Assembly: GCF_018327705.1 (NCBI RefSeq)
Contig: NZ_BNEM01000001.1
Span: forward strand, 3,224,001-3,288,000
Direction: 5' to 3'
Source: Catellatospora sp. TT07R-123
Lineage (GTDB): Bacteria > Actinomycetota > Actinomycetes > Mycobacteriales > Micromonosporaceae
DNA length: 64,000 bases
Shown here: one piece after another, positions 8,656 to 18,126 of the stretch
How positions within the stretch are numbered: the stretch's first letter is position 1
Layout: the number at the start of each line of letters is the position of its first letter
Made by a program: the position numbers and the translations under genes
Notes under the pieces: generated by a model
The model's input: only the letters and a program-made list of their open reading frames with translations
The model's database searches: none
What the model was told of the DNA's origin: nothing

Positions 8656-10278
8656 ATGAGAAAGCTTCGATTCATCGCTCTCACGCTCGCCCTGGCCGGC
8701 GCGCTGTTCGGAGCTCAGCCCGCATACGCGGCCAACCTGCTGGCCAACCCCGGATTCGAATCCGGCGCCCTGTCCCCGTGGTCGTGCACCGGCGGCCTCG
8801 GCTCGGTCGTGTCCACCCCGGTCCACGGCGGCGCCAAGGCGCTGGCCGGAGCCGCGTCGGCTTCGGACAACGCGCAGTGCACCCAGACGGTCACCGTGCA
8901 GCCGAGCACGGCGTACACGCTGACGGCCTGGGTGCGCGGCAGCTACGTGTACCTCGGCGTCACCGGCGGCGCGTCCACCTGGACCCCGTCGGCGGCGGCG
9001 TACACCCAGCTCAGCGTCTCCTTCACCACCGCCGCCGGCCAGACCAGCGCGCAGGTCTTCCTGCACGGCTGGTACGGCCAGGGCACCTACTACGCCGACG
9101 ACGTCTCCCTCGACGGACCGGGCGGCACCAACCCGGGCGGCCCGGCGACCCCGGCCGGCCTGGCCGTCACCGCCACCACCAGCAGCTCGATCTCGCTGGG
9201 CTGGAACGCCGTCACCGGCGCCACCGGCTACCGCGTGTACGAGGGCACCACGCTGCGGGCCACCGTCACCGGCACCTCCACCACGCTCTCGGGCCTGGGC
9301 ACCTGCACCTCGCACTCGTACAGCGTGACGGCGTACAACGCCAACGGCGAGTCCGCGAACAGCACAGCCGTGTCGGCCAGCACCTCCGGCTGCCCGACCG
9401 CGCCCGGCCTGCCGACCGCGCCCTACGTCGACATGGGCGCCTGGCCCACGCCGGCCCTGCCCGACCTGGCCACCGGCGGCAACCTGAAGAGCTTCACGAT
9501 GGCCTTCGTCACCGCGTCGGCCTGCAAGGCGATGTGGTTCAACGCCTACGACCCGCGCCAGGGCTGGGCCCGCGACCAGATCGACGCGATCCGCGCCCGC
9601 GGCGGCGACGTGAAGGTCTCGTTCGGCGGCGCCACCGGCATCGAGCTGGCCCAGGCCTGCTCCTCGGTGTCGGCGCTGCAGGCCGAGTACCAGGCGGTCG
9701 TCACCGCGTACGCGCTGAAGTACATCGACCTGGACATCGAGGGTTCGGCCACGGCCGAGCCGGCCTCGGTGGCGCGGCGCTCGCAGGCGCTGGCGGCGCT
9801 CCAGGCCGCCAACCCGGGTCTGAAGATCTCGCTGACGCTGCCGGTGCTGCCGGAGGGCCTGACCGCCGACGGCCTGTCGGTGGTGCGCTCGGCCCGTGAC
9901 GCCGGGGTCAACCTGGACCTGGTCAACATCATGGCGATGGACTACTACCGCAGCGGCGACTACGGCGATCTGGCCGTGCAGGCGGCGAACTCCACGTTCG
10001 CGCAGCTGAAGACGCTGTACCCGGCCAAGACCGACGCTCAGGTCTGGAAGATGGTCGGGGTCACCCCGATGCTGGGCCAGAACGACGACGGCCACGTCTA
10101 CGACCAGAACGACGCGCGGCAGATGGTGACCTTCGCCCAGTCCAAGCACCTGGGCATGCTCGCCTTCTGGGAGACCACCCGCGACCGCAATGCGTGCAAC
10201 GGCGCGCTGTACATGTGCACCAACATCGCGCAGTCGCCGTACGAGTTCAGCAAGATCTTCGCCGGGTACACCGGCTGA
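8656..10278 (+). CDS. Secreted chitinase, glycoside hydrolase family 18, with carbohydrate-binding and Fn3 domains
   Basis: Hydrolyses chitin outside the cell. The 540-residue product has a Sec signal peptide ending at AYA (about residue 25), a carbohydrate-binding jelly-roll domain at about 27-155 (NLLANPGFESGALSPWSC), a fibronectin type III linker at about 165-248 (PAGLAVTATTSSSISLGWN), then the GH18 barrel from about 258 (APYVDMGAWPTP). The catalytic DxDxE motif is D358-L-D360-I-E362 in KYIDLDIEG, followed by MAMDYY and a C-terminal tryptophan strand (LAFWETTRDRNACN). The architecture is that of streptomycete-type chitinases. It stands alone, divergent from the ECF sigma factor, and ends at a strong terminator. 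Confidence 0.92.
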   Translation: MRKLRFIALTLALAGALFGAQPAYAANLLANPGFESGALSPWSCTGGLGSVVSTPVHGGAKALAGAASASDNAQCTQTVTVQPSTAYTLTAWVRGSYVYLGVTGGASTWTPSAAAYTQLSVSFTTAAGQTSAQVFLHGWYGQGTYYADDVSLDGPGGTNPGGPATPAGLAVTATTSSSISLGWNAVTGATGYRVYEGTTLRATVTGTSTTLSGLGTCTSHSYSVTAYNANGESANSTAVSASTSGCPTAPGLPTAPYVDMGAWPTPALPDLATGGNLKSFTMAFVTASACKAMWFNAYDPRQGWARDQIDAIRARGGDVKVSFGGATGIELAQACSSVSALQAEYQAVVTAYALKYIDLDIEGSATAEPASVARRSQALAALQAANPGLKISLTLPVLPEGLTADGLSVVRSARDAGVNLDLVNIMAMDYYRSGDYGDLAVQAANSTFAQLKTLYPAKTDAQVWKMVGVTPMLGQNDDGHVYDQNDARQMVTFAQSKHLGMLAFWETTRDRNACNGALYMCTNIAQSPYEFSKIFAGYTG

Positions 10279-10286
10279 GCGGGCCG

Positions 10287-10316
10287 CCGGTGGGAGGGCT
10301 CGCGCCCTCCCACCGG
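10287..10316. terminator. Bidirectional terminator after the chitinase gene
   Basis: CCGGTGGGAGGG pairs perfectly with CCCTCCCACCGG around CTCGCG. It lies between convergent genes. Confidence 0.8.
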
Positions 10317-10322
10317 AACGGT

Positions 10323-11369
10323 TCACTTCGCGTCGATCACCCGCAGTTCGTTGTGATCGATGTCGTAGTCGGCACCCTTGGCCGGCTGGAACACCGCGGC
10401 GATCTTGCCGCCGTCAGGCGACATCGTCACCCCGATCGACCGCCCCGGCGACACCTCGGTCACCGCGCCGGACGCCAGGTCCACCCGCCAGATGCCGTAC
10501 TTCGACTGCCACCGCGCCGAGACGAGCACGCTGCGGTCGTCCGGGTCCAGCCACGCGCCCAGCGGGTCGCCCAGACCCGTGACCACGGCGCTGGGCTGGC
10601 CGGCACCCGGCGTCCAGCGGTAGAGGTTCCACGGCTGGCCGGTCCGGTCGTTGCCCGACTTGCCCTGCGAGGTGGGCGAGGCGAACAGCACCAGGCTCTT
10701 GCCGTCCTTGCGCAGCATCGGCGTGTCGGCGCGGCCGTCGGCCGTGCACTCCGCCGCCGCGTCGCGGAACCAGGTGAAGTCGACCGCCCAGGTGTGGCCG
10801 TCGAACGTCACCGGTTCCGGCATCCGCTGGGCACCGTCCCGGCTGAGCCCGGCGATGCCCGCGCAGATCGCGGTGCTGTGCGCGACGTACCCCGTCTGGA
10901 GCCCGGGGGCCCAGGCGACGTTGCCCGCCGGGGTCCCGCCGAGCACCGCCAGCTCCTCGACCTTGCCGGTCGACGGGTCGAGGGCGATGAGGTCGAAGTG
11001 ATCCTTGCGCGGATCCTCCATCCCGCACCACCGGCCGAGCCCGAGCCTGCCGTCCGGCAGTGCCTGGAGGTTGCGGTAGTCGGTGTGCTCGCACCCCGCC
11101 TCGGCGGGCGGGTTCAGCCGCTCGGCCTTGCCGCCCTCCCTGGTCCGCCACAGCTGCGTGTCCGGCCCGTAGCCCGGGTCGCCGTGCAGCAGGTAGATGT
11201 ATCCGTCGGCGAGCCAGACCGGGCTGCTCAGCCACCCGGCCGGCGCGTCGAGCACGGTCCCGGCGGGTGCGGCCGCAGCCGGGGATTCCGCTCCCCCGCC
11301 GTGCCCGCAAGCGGCCAGGGCGAGTGCGGCCAGCACCGCGCCTCCCACTGCCCGCAGTCGCCTCTTCAT
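10323..11369 (-). CDS. Lipoprotein with beta-propeller-like repeats, coupled to the RHS gene
   Basis: A 348-residue lipoprotein: basic MKRRLR start, hydrophobic stretch, and lipobox LAAC with the lipidated cysteine at 21. The rest has recurring PD40/TolB-like blades (LPDGRLGLGRWC; LWLDPD-like AWLDPDDRSVLVSARW; VTMSPDGGKIAAVFQP). The ATG overlaps the stop of the upstream RHS gene as TGATG, so it is translated from the same message. No family name fits firmly. Its fixed position after the RHS toxin-like protein makes a cell-surface partner or immunity function possible, but that is inference; typical RHS immunity proteins are smaller and cytoplasmic. A longer open frame upstream lies inside the RHS gene and is not used. 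Confidence 0.75.
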   Translation of the reverse strand: MKRRLRAVGGAVLAALALAACGHGGGAESPAAAAPAGTVLDAPAGWLSSPVWLADGYIYLLHGDPGYGPDTQLWRTREGGKAERLNPPAEAGCEHTDYRNLQALPDGRLGLGRWCGMEDPRKDHFDLIALDPSTGKVEELAVLGGTPAGNVAWAPGLQTGYVAHSTAICAGIAGLSRDGAQRMPEPVTFDGHTWAVDFTWFRDAAAECTADGRADTPMLRKDGKSLVLFASPTSQGKSGNDRTGQPWNLYRWTPGAGQPSAVVTGLGDPLGAWLDPDDRSVLVSARWQSKYGIWRVDLASGAVTEVSPGRSIGVTMSPDGGKIAAVFQPAKGADYDIDHNELRVIDAK

Positions 11370-14300
11370 CACCAGTGTCCCTTCAGCCAGTTCCAGCACT
11401 CGTTGACGGCCTTGTTCCCGTACGTGGCCGCCTCCTGCACGCCCGACTGGATCTGCGTCGGGTTGCCGGTGACGATGCCCTCGACAGTCTGCTCGACCCC
11501 GCTGACCACGTGCCCGCCCAGGTAGGTCGGGTCGTGCTCGTGCGGGTCCAGCAGGGTGTGCGTGGCCGCCGCCCCGACCGCGCCGCACCGGGCGGCCAGC
11601 GCCGGACCTCCGACGAGGTTGCACAGACCGCTCGCCACGCCCGCCGCCACGGTGTCCGTCGCGCCCTGGTGCCGGAGCATGAACCGGTACGCGTGGGCGG
11701 CCGCCGCGAACGACAGCTCCTGCGGGGTGCCGATGGGCTGGCCCTGCTCGGTGGCGACGCCGTACCCGTACAGCGTCGTGGCCTCCTCGGCCTCGCTCCA
11801 CAGCTTGCGGCGGTAGTTGTTGTCCTTGTCGCCGCCGAGAGTGGCGCTGTACCGGAAGAACTTGGCCCACTTCTGGGCGCCCGGGTTGCCCATGCCGTCG
11901 CCCTTGCCCGTGGCGATGGCCAGGCCGCCCTGCACGCCGTGCAGGATCGTCGAGTCGACCCACGACGACCACGAGCCGGCCTTGGCCACCCCGTCGTCGA
12001 TCATGAAGTCGAGCACGCCTTCGATCTGGTGGAACCAGTCTTCCGAGTTGAACTGCTTGCCGTACAGGCTCAGCCACTCCTGCACGAGGGTCTTGCGCTG
12101 GACCACCGTCATGCTGTTGATGTCCTTGATCGTGCAGTTGAGCTTCGCTGCGCTGCACGGTAGCGGGTCCGGGTCCGGATTGCCGCCCCCACCGCCGCCA
12201 CCGCCACCGCCGCCGCCGCCCCCACCGCCGCCACCGCCACCGCCGGGGTTGGCGCCGCGGCAGTCGGTGTCGTCCATGCACACCCGCAGACCGGTCGGGT
12301 CGCTGGAGGACACCGGGGTGTTGTTGGCGTACGCGTAGCCGTTGAGCGACTGCGCGTCCGCCTGGTGGAAGTCGGGGTCGACGCTGACGAACCGGCCCAG
12401 TCCGCTGTCGTACTCACGGGCGCCCAGGTGGGTGAGGCCGGTCAGGTCGACGTCGCCGCCGACGAATCCCTTGCGGTTGGGCCAGGACGGGCTGGAGCCG
12501 CGCGCGTTGCCGAACGGGTCCTGCCGCCGCTGGCTGATCGCCTGGTTGCCCGAGGCGACCGTGGCCTGCGCCGTGCCCTGCGTGTCGGAGACGAGCCAGG
12601 TGAGCGAGCCGCCCGTGGTCACCGAGGCGCAGGTCTGGCCCTCCCAGCTGTAGTAGCGCGTCGCGGTGACCGCGCCGCTGGTCTTGTCCCGCCGGACCTC
12701 CTGGCCGGGCAGGTAGAGCGTGGTCGTGGCGGTGTCGCTGGCGATCAGGCGCTCGCCGGCGGCGGTGTAGATGTAGGTGGTGTCCGTGCTGGTCGCGGTC
12801 GCGGTGACCTTGGCCAGGCGGCCCTCCACGTCCCAGTTCAGCGCCTGGCCGGGCCGGGCGGTGGTGTTGCCGGACGCGTCGTAGGTGTAGTTGTCGGTGC
12901 GGTTGACGCCCGGCCCGCTGGTGGTGACGTACTGCACCCCGTGCGCGTTGGCCGCGGTGGCCGCCGGGTAGGTCGAGGTCGCGGTGGTGTCACCCGCGGC
13001 CGCGTGGCTGGTCTGCGTCTTGCGGGAACCGGCCGCGTCGAACGTCCACGACTGCCAGTACGGCGCCGGGCCGCCCAGCGTCGCGGCCGACTTCGGGTCG
13101 CCGCAGGCACCCGATGCGGGCGTCCACGCCTCGGCCAGGCGGCGTACGCCGTCGTAGCCGAAGCACTGGGTGTCCACCGCGCCACTGGCGGCCGTCTCCG
13201 CGACCTTGGTGACGTTGCCCATCGCGTCCCAGCCGTAGCTGGTGTCCGTCACCGGCTGCGGCGCGGTCTGGCGCAGGGTCTGCGACCGCTGGAGCCGCCG
13301 GGTGGCGTCGTCGTAGGTGAAGCTGCGCTGCACCCAGCTGCCGCCGGTGAGCTGGAGCTGCATGAAGCTCAGCTCGCCGAACGCGGTGTAGTCGGTGTTG
13401 CTGACGTACTGCCCGAAGCCGGGCGCGTTCGTCTGGAGCTGCTCGGCCAGGCCCGTCACCGGGTCGTAGGTGTAGGTCAGCGTCTCGGCGCCCAGCCCGC
13501 CCACGTTCGGGTAGCTCATCGTGGCCGGCGAACCGTCCACGAAGTACGACCGGGTCACCGAGTAGGTGCCGGCCAGGCCGGTCTGCGTCGCCGGGATCGT
13601 GTAGTCCTCACCCGTCGGCTGGTACAGCGGCGTGTAGCCGCGCACCTTGACCTTGTACTCGTCGGTGCCGACCCAGCGCGACGACGACGCCAGCTGGCCC
13701 TTGGCCCCGGCGGGGTCCCAGGCCCAGCTCGCCAGCTTGGCCCCGGAGGTCGAGCCGGCGAACTCGCCCGTCTGGCGGCCGTAGCCGTCATAGGTGTAGG
13801 CGATGGTCTGGGTCCGCGCGTCGGTCACGGAGCGCACCTCGCCGGAGTCGGCGTAGTCGACGCTGGCCGTGCCCTTGTCCGGGTCGTGCGTGACGGTCTG
13901 GCGGCCGAGCAGGTCGTACTCGTACGACCAGACCGAACCGGCGTTGTCGGTGAGCGTGTCCTGCTGGCCCTTGCGGTTGAAGTGGTAGACGGTCTGGTCG
14001 AACGTCGAGCGGGTGCCGCTGCCCACGTCGGCCGGGTCGTGGTACTGGCGCTGCTCGACCACGCGGCCGCGCACGTCGGTGAGCACGGTGGTGGCGGTGC
14101 CGCCGGTCGGCGGCGTGGTGCTGATCCGGTCGCCGCCGTAGGCGGTGGTCGTCGCCCACAGGTTCGTCCCGGCCGACTGCGCGATCGAGACGATCAGGCG
14201 GCCGGCCCGGTCGTACTGGCTCACCGCGCGGTTCTTCGGCTGCCAGTCCAGGATGGTGAACAGCGTGGTGGACGGCTGGACGGTCGCGTCGAAGTGCTTC

Positions 14301-17300
14301 GACACGCTCGCCGTACGCCCGAGGGCGTCGTACTTGGTCTCGGCGAAGACGGTGCCGATGTTGCCGGCCGCCATCGACAGCGACTGCGACTGCCGCTGGC
14401 GCAGCATGCCGTCGTAGAGGGCGTACGAGGTGATGTAGTTGCCCGAGGCGTTGAGCTTCTGGCTGGTCACCGCGTTGGCCCCGCCGCTGTTGCGGATCAG
14501 GTACGCGTACTGCGAGTTCGGCTGGGCGGGGTAGGTGGCCTTGAGGTGGTTGGGCAGCCACACCTGGGTCAGCCGGCCGAGGCCGTCGTAGGTGAGGTCG
14601 GTGCGCCGGTTGTTCACGTCGACCGTGGCGGTCGGCGTACCCCAGGAAGGCTCGACGGTGTTGGTCGTCGTGCCCAGGCCGGTGGTCTCCGCGATCTGCG
14701 TGACCGGGCCGCCCGAGGCCGGGGTGTAGGCGTGCGTGGTGTGGTTGCCGCGCACGTCGGTGGCGTCGGTCGACCGGCCGTACGCGTCGTAGCTCGCGGT
14801 GGACTGGGTGACCCAGCTCGGGCCGCCCGCCAGGGTCCACGACTTCGCCGCGTCCACCTGGGTCGGCTCGCCCTTGACCGGGGCGGCGCCGATGGCCTGG
14901 TGGTCGTAGAAGGTGCGGCTCATCCCGATCACGTCGGCGTCGGTCGCGGCGCTGGCGGCGCAGGTCACGGCGTACGTCTCGGTCTGGCTGACCAGCGACA
15001 GCATGTTCTTGACGAGGTTGCGGTTGTAGGTGGTCTTGGTGCACTGCTCGTCGTTGCTCGCCGAGGCGTCGCCGAGGTCCTCGACCTGCGCCGGGGCGCC
15101 GTAGGAGTCGAACGTGGTGTTGGACCGCGTGACCCGCCAGCCGCCCGCGGCCAGCGCGGTCGCCGCCCACGTCGACTTGGTGCCGGTGTAGCGCGCGTAG
15201 ACGGTGGTGTCGCCCATGTCGCGCGAGGCGGTCGCGGTCGACTGCCACGGCTCGTTGGCCGTGACGGACAGCGGCGCCGACTCGACGCCGTTGAACACGG
15301 TGGACTTGCGGACCTGCCCGGCGTAGCCGTTCTCGTCGTTGACGACGGGGGCGTCCGCGACGTCGGCGGTGTCGCCGTCGCCGTTGAGGTCCAGCGCCGG
15401 CAGCGTGACGATCCGGGTGCCGCCCGCCCCGTTGAGGTCGCCGTGCATGCCGCGGAAGAAGACGCTCTCCGACAGCGACTCGGTGCCCGAGCCGGGCTCG
15501 CCCACGCGGGTGTTGACCTGGCTGTAGCCGCGGAAGTCCGACCAGGTGCGCAGCTTGTCCTTGGTGATGCCGTCGTCGTCGGTGTGCCGCCAGGCGGGGG
15601 TGCCGACGTACTCGTAGGAGGTCACGACGTCCGGGCTGCCGCCGGTGAGGTCGGCGGCGGTCACCGAGGTGACCAGGTACTTGTGGAAGTACTCGGTCTT
15701 GAGCGACTTGTCCGGCTGCTCCTCCAGCACCGGGTAGCAGCGCAGGGTGTTGGCCTGCGGCGAGGCCGGCATGTGCGAGCCCGCGACGCAGTCCGGACCC
15801 GTGTACCGGATGTCGACCTTGCCGCCGGTGTCGGTCCAGATGGTGCCCATCCGCATCCAGTTCATCGCCGGCTTGCCGTCGGTGGCCGTGTCGACGCGGT
15901 TGGGCAGCTGGATCCAGTCGAAGTTGATCTCAGGCATGACCGGCGCCCCGGCCGCGATCGCCGGGCCGGTGGCCGTACCGGTGTGGACGATCGACTCCAG
16001 CCACAGGCCCGCCCGCGTGCCGTCGCCGGGGTCGGGGAAGTTGTGCGTCAGCGTCCAGACGTCGACGTTCTTGTACGCCGCCGCCACCGCGTCCCAGACC
16101 TTCGTCGTCACCGACGCCAGGCGCTTGGTCGACCAGAAGGTCGGCGCGTGGTTGGTGCAGGTGCTGCCGGTGCACTCCTGGTCCCACGGCACGTCCGGCC
16201 AGTGCGGCTGGTCGTGCGTGGCGCACGAGGACAGGCACCGGTCGGCCGCGGCGAAGACCACGCGCATCGGCGCGGCCGTGGCGGTGTTCTCGGTGTCGGT
16301 GCCCGAGCGGTTGTCGGTCCCGTAGTCGATGTGGTCCAGCACGCCGCCGCGCACGTAGCTCACCAGGTCGGAGTCGCTGTTGTTGCGGCCGTACTTGTTC
16401 GTCTCGGCGGTGTAGAACAGCGACATCGTGTTGCCGTGCACGTCGACGACGTAGTCGAGGTTCCAGCGCCACGCCTGGTTGCAGAACGACGCGATGTACC
16501 CGCTGGCGTGGCAGGGCTCGCCGGAGTTGTTGCCCGCCACCGGTTCGGTCCAGACCGAGCCGGTCGCCTTGTTCGCCGGGGCGGTACCGGTGTAGCCGGG
16601 CAGCCGGTTGAGGCCGAAGAAGTACTGGGTGCCGTCACCGGTGGTCACCCGCCAGTACTCGTTGTCGTTGTCGCCGTTGACGGTGTTGGTGAACCGCTCC
16701 ACCAGCGAGCCGTTGTCGTTCTTCAGCCGCCACTTGCCGCTGGTGCCGTCGCGGACGATCTCACCGCCGCTGCCGTTGAGCGACAGCGCCGCGTTGTCGG
16801 TCTTCCAGCACATGTCGCTGGTGTCGGTGGTGTTGTTCGCACCGCTGCCCTTGTCGTCGGCGCAGGTCGCGTACCGCCGCTCGATGTAGCCGGGCCAGTA
16901 GTCGAAGCCCTCGCCCACCCAGGTGGGCTGGTTGTTGCTGGTCTCGCTGCGCCCGTCGACCGCGGTCGAGGAGTACGACAGCCCCATCGACGGGGCCGGT
17001 CCGCCCAGCGACGGCGGGCTGCGCAGCGGGTACGACCAGGAGAAGTCACCGGTGTTGCCGCCGGCGTTCCAGGTCGAGGAGGCCTGGAGGTTGGTCGCGC
17101 CGTAGTCGCCGTCGCTGCCCGACGCGCCCGCGGACAGGGCCACCATCGTGCCGGAGGCCGACATCAGCGACACGTCGGCGGTGATGCGCTGCGCCGACAC
17201 GTCGTTGGTCGCGGCCAGCGGGGTGGCGGCGCAGCCGGGCGCGCCCGGCGTGGTCAGCGCGCAGTCGGGCACCTGGACCAGCCGCAGGCGGCGGTTCCAG

Positions 17301-17839
17301 CCCGCGCCGTAGGCCCCGGCGAACGACGAGTAGTCGATGCCGACCGCGGCCGCGCCCTGGCCGGTGCGCCCGTCGGCCCGCTTCACCCGGACCAGCAGGC
17401 TGTTTCGCCATGCGGCAGGGGTGTGCGCCCGGTCGAGCACGCTGACGTTGGCCTTGGCGACGCTGTCGGCGGCCTTGCGGTCCTTGCCGCGGCTCGGGCC
17501 GACCCAGACCGGCAGCGCGCCCGCCCGGGCCGCACCGGTGCCGACCGACACGTCCGCCGCGCCCGCGGTGGGCCAGCTCGGTGCCGTGCGCTTGGCGCCC
17601 GCGCCCTGGCTGAGGTCCTTCGGCCGGGCCGCCGCCGGCACCTTGGTGCCGTGCGCGGACGGGAGCTGCTGGGCCGTGAGCGTCTGCGGGCCCGGGGCCG
17701 CCTGCGCCGGGGCCGACATCAGCAGCACGTTGGCGACCATCGCCACGGTCGTCGCGATGATGGTCGCCAGTCTTCTGCGCGGTCGCGGTCGACCGCCGAG
17801 CGAACCGCCGCGGTCGCGGCGGGCATGCCTGGGTGGCAC
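11369..17839 (-). CDS. Large secreted RHS/YD-repeat protein with a variable C-terminal domain
   Basis: A 2156-residue surface or secreted protein of the RHS/polymorphic-toxin type. The GTG at 17839 is chosen because GGGAGG lies just upstream; an earlier ATG (17884) lacks a ribosome site. After a basic stretch and a signal segment ending SAPAQAAP come a sheath region and many YD repeats in about 1050-1760 (e.g. YDGLGRLTQVW, YDLLGRQTVTHDPD, YDGYGRQTGEFAG). The RHS core end is near 1790-1850 (GLTHLGAREYDSGLGRFVSVD, then NGYAYANNTPVSSSDPTGL). A run of 21 glycines (1866-1886) then links to a unique C-terminal domain of 270 residues containing GGHVVSGVEQTVEGIVTGNP. I do not recognise that domain; in this family it is usually the effector. 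A conserved palindrome (17977-18008) lies upstream. Confidence 0.9.
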   Translation of the reverse strand: MPPRHARRDRGGSLGGRPRPRRRLATIIATTVAMVANVLLMSAPAQAAPGPQTLTAQQLPSAHGTKVPAAARPKDLSQGAGAKRTAPSWPTAGAADVSVGTGAARAGALPVWVGPSRGKDRKAADSVAKANVSVLDRAHTPAAWRNSLLVRVKRADGRTGQGAAAVGIDYSSFAGAYGAGWNRRLRLVQVPDCALTTPGAPGCAATPLAATNDVSAQRITADVSLMSASGTMVALSAGASGSDGDYGATNLQASSTWNAGGNTGDFSWSYPLRSPPSLGGPAPSMGLSYSSTAVDGRSETSNNQPTWVGEGFDYWPGYIERRYATCADDKGSGANNTTDTSDMCWKTDNAALSLNGSGGEIVRDGTSGKWRLKNDNGSLVERFTNTVNGDNDNEYWRVTTGDGTQYFFGLNRLPGYTGTAPANKATGSVWTEPVAGNNSGEPCHASGYIASFCNQAWRWNLDYVVDVHGNTMSLFYTAETNKYGRNNSDSDLVSYVRGGVLDHIDYGTDNRSGTDTENTATAAPMRVVFAAADRCLSSCATHDQPHWPDVPWDQECTGSTCTNHAPTFWSTKRLASVTTKVWDAVAAAYKNVDVWTLTHNFPDPGDGTRAGLWLESIVHTGTATGPAIAAGAPVMPEINFDWIQLPNRVDTATDGKPAMNWMRMGTIWTDTGGKVDIRYTGPDCVAGSHMPASPQANTLRCYPVLEEQPDKSLKTEYFHKYLVTSVTAADLTGGSPDVVTSYEYVGTPAWRHTDDDGITKDKLRTWSDFRGYSQVNTRVGEPGSGTESLSESVFFRGMHGDLNGAGGTRIVTLPALDLNGDGDTADVADAPVVNDENGYAGQVRKSTVFNGVESAPLSVTANEPWQSTATASRDMGDTTVYARYTGTKSTWAATALAAGGWRVTRSNTTFDSYGAPAQVEDLGDASASNDEQCTKTTYNRNLVKNMLSLVSQTETYAVTCAASAATDADVIGMSRTFYDHQAIGAAPVKGEPTQVDAAKSWTLAGGPSWVTQSTASYDAYGRSTDATDVRGNHTTHAYTPASGGPVTQIAETTGLGTTTNTVEPSWGTPTATVDVNNRRTDLTYDGLGRLTQVWLPNHLKATYPAQPNSQYAYLIRNSGGANAVTSQKLNASGNYITSYALYDGMLRQRQSQSLSMAAGNIGTVFAETKYDALGRTASVSKHFDATVQPSTTLFTILDWQPKNRAVSQYDRAGRLIVSIAQSAGTNLWATTTAYGGDRISTTPPTGGTATTVLTDVRGRVVEQRQYHDPADVGSGTRSTFDQTVYHFNRKGQQDTLTDNAGSVWSYEYDLLGRQTVTHDPDKGTASVDYADSGEVRSVTDARTQTIAYTYDGYGRQTGEFAGSTSGAKLASWAWDPAGAKGQLASSSRWVGTDEYKVKVRGYTPLYQPTGEDYTIPATQTGLAGTYSVTRSYFVDGSPATMSYPNVGGLGAETLTYTYDPVTGLAEQLQTNAPGFGQYVSNTDYTAFGELSFMQLQLTGGSWVQRSFTYDDATRRLQRSQTLRQTAPQPVTDTSYGWDAMGNVTKVAETAASGAVDTQCFGYDGVRRLAEAWTPASGACGDPKSAATLGGPAPYWQSWTFDAAGSRKTQTSHAAAGDTTATSTYPAATAANAHGVQYVTTSGPGVNRTDNYTYDASGNTTARPGQALNWDVEGRLAKVTATATSTDTTYIYTAAGERLIASDTATTTLYLPGQEVRRDKTSGAVTATRYYSWEGQTCASVTTGGSLTWLVSDTQGTAQATVASGNQAISQRRQDPFGNARGSSPSWPNRKGFVGGDVDLTGLTHLGAREYDSGLGRFVSVDPDFHQADAQSLNGYAYANNTPVSSSDPTGLRVCMDDTDCRGANPGGGGGGGGGGGGGGGGGGGGGNPDPDPLPCSAAKLNCTIKDINSMTVVQRKTLVQEWLSLYGKQFNSEDWFHQIEGVLDFMIDDGVAKAGSWSSWVDSTILHGVQGGLAIATGKGDGMGNPGAQKWAKFFRYSATLGGDKDNNYRRKLWSEAEEATTLYGYGVATEQGQPIGTPQELSFAAAAHAYRFMLRHQGATDTVAAGVASGLCNLVGGPALAARCGAVGAAATHTLLDPHEHDPTYLGGHVVSGVEQTVEGIVTGNPTQIQSGVQEAATYGNKAVNECWNWLKGHW
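12182..12244 (-). repeat. (GGN)21 polyglycine microsatellite inside the RHS gene
   Basis: Twenty-one consecutive glycine codons, mainly GGC and GGT with some GGG, encode a flexible hinge between the RHS core and the C-terminal domain. The tract contains a roughly duplicated block of codons, so it probably grew by slippage or unequal exchange in steps of three bases. Confidence 0.9.
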
Positions 17840-17976
17840 GGTTCCTCCCGTGATAAAAGGGGTGAATCGGGCCGCGTACGACATGAGGGTGCGCGGCCCG
17901 CGAGGTGGTTGTCGGTTACCGGTGTCCGGTGAGCAAAGGCTGCCAAGGGCGGAGCCCGCTGTCACCGGCTCGGCAC

Positions 17977-18008
17977 TGAGAGGAAGCTGCTCTGACAGTT
18001 AGCTCTCA
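17977..18008. promoter_or_regulatory. Conserved palindrome A upstream of the RHS gene
   Basis: A 32-nt site with arms TGAGAG and CTCTCA and a central CTGACAG. It aligns with sites at 18523 and 20565. On the minus strand GGTGAC (17961-17966) follows after exactly 10 nt, as at the other two sites. It lies about 138 nt upstream of the RHS start. Probable operator for the island's regulator. Confidence 0.75.
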
Positions 18009-18059
18009 AGCGGTGCGACGGGACCGGCGGTCCGCACTGGAGGGTCCACCGCGCAACGG

Positions 18060-18099
18060 CCGCGGCCAGGCCGGGGAGATTCTCCCGGCCTGGCCGCGG
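18060..18099 (-). terminator. Terminator after the 87-residue gene
   Basis: A 16-bp perfect stem, CCGCGGCCAGGCCGGG with its complement at 18084-18099, around an 8-nt loop. It separates the 87-residue gene from the RHS promoter region. Confidence 0.75.
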
Positions 18100-18126
18100 T
18101 ATGCCCGATGCGGGCCGGTCCCCCGC

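Noticed and set aside
10323-11369. The lipoprotein as an established immunity protein of the RHS toxin
   Set aside because: Only position supports it. Propeller lipoproteins are not a known immunity class, so it is kept as a possibility only.
12365-17932. An open frame of 1855 codons on the plus strand, antisense to the RHS gene
   Set aside because: Its composition is Val/Arg/Gly/Asp-rich nonsense typical of the complement of a high-GC gene, with no domain or ribosome site, while the opposite frame has clear YD repeats.
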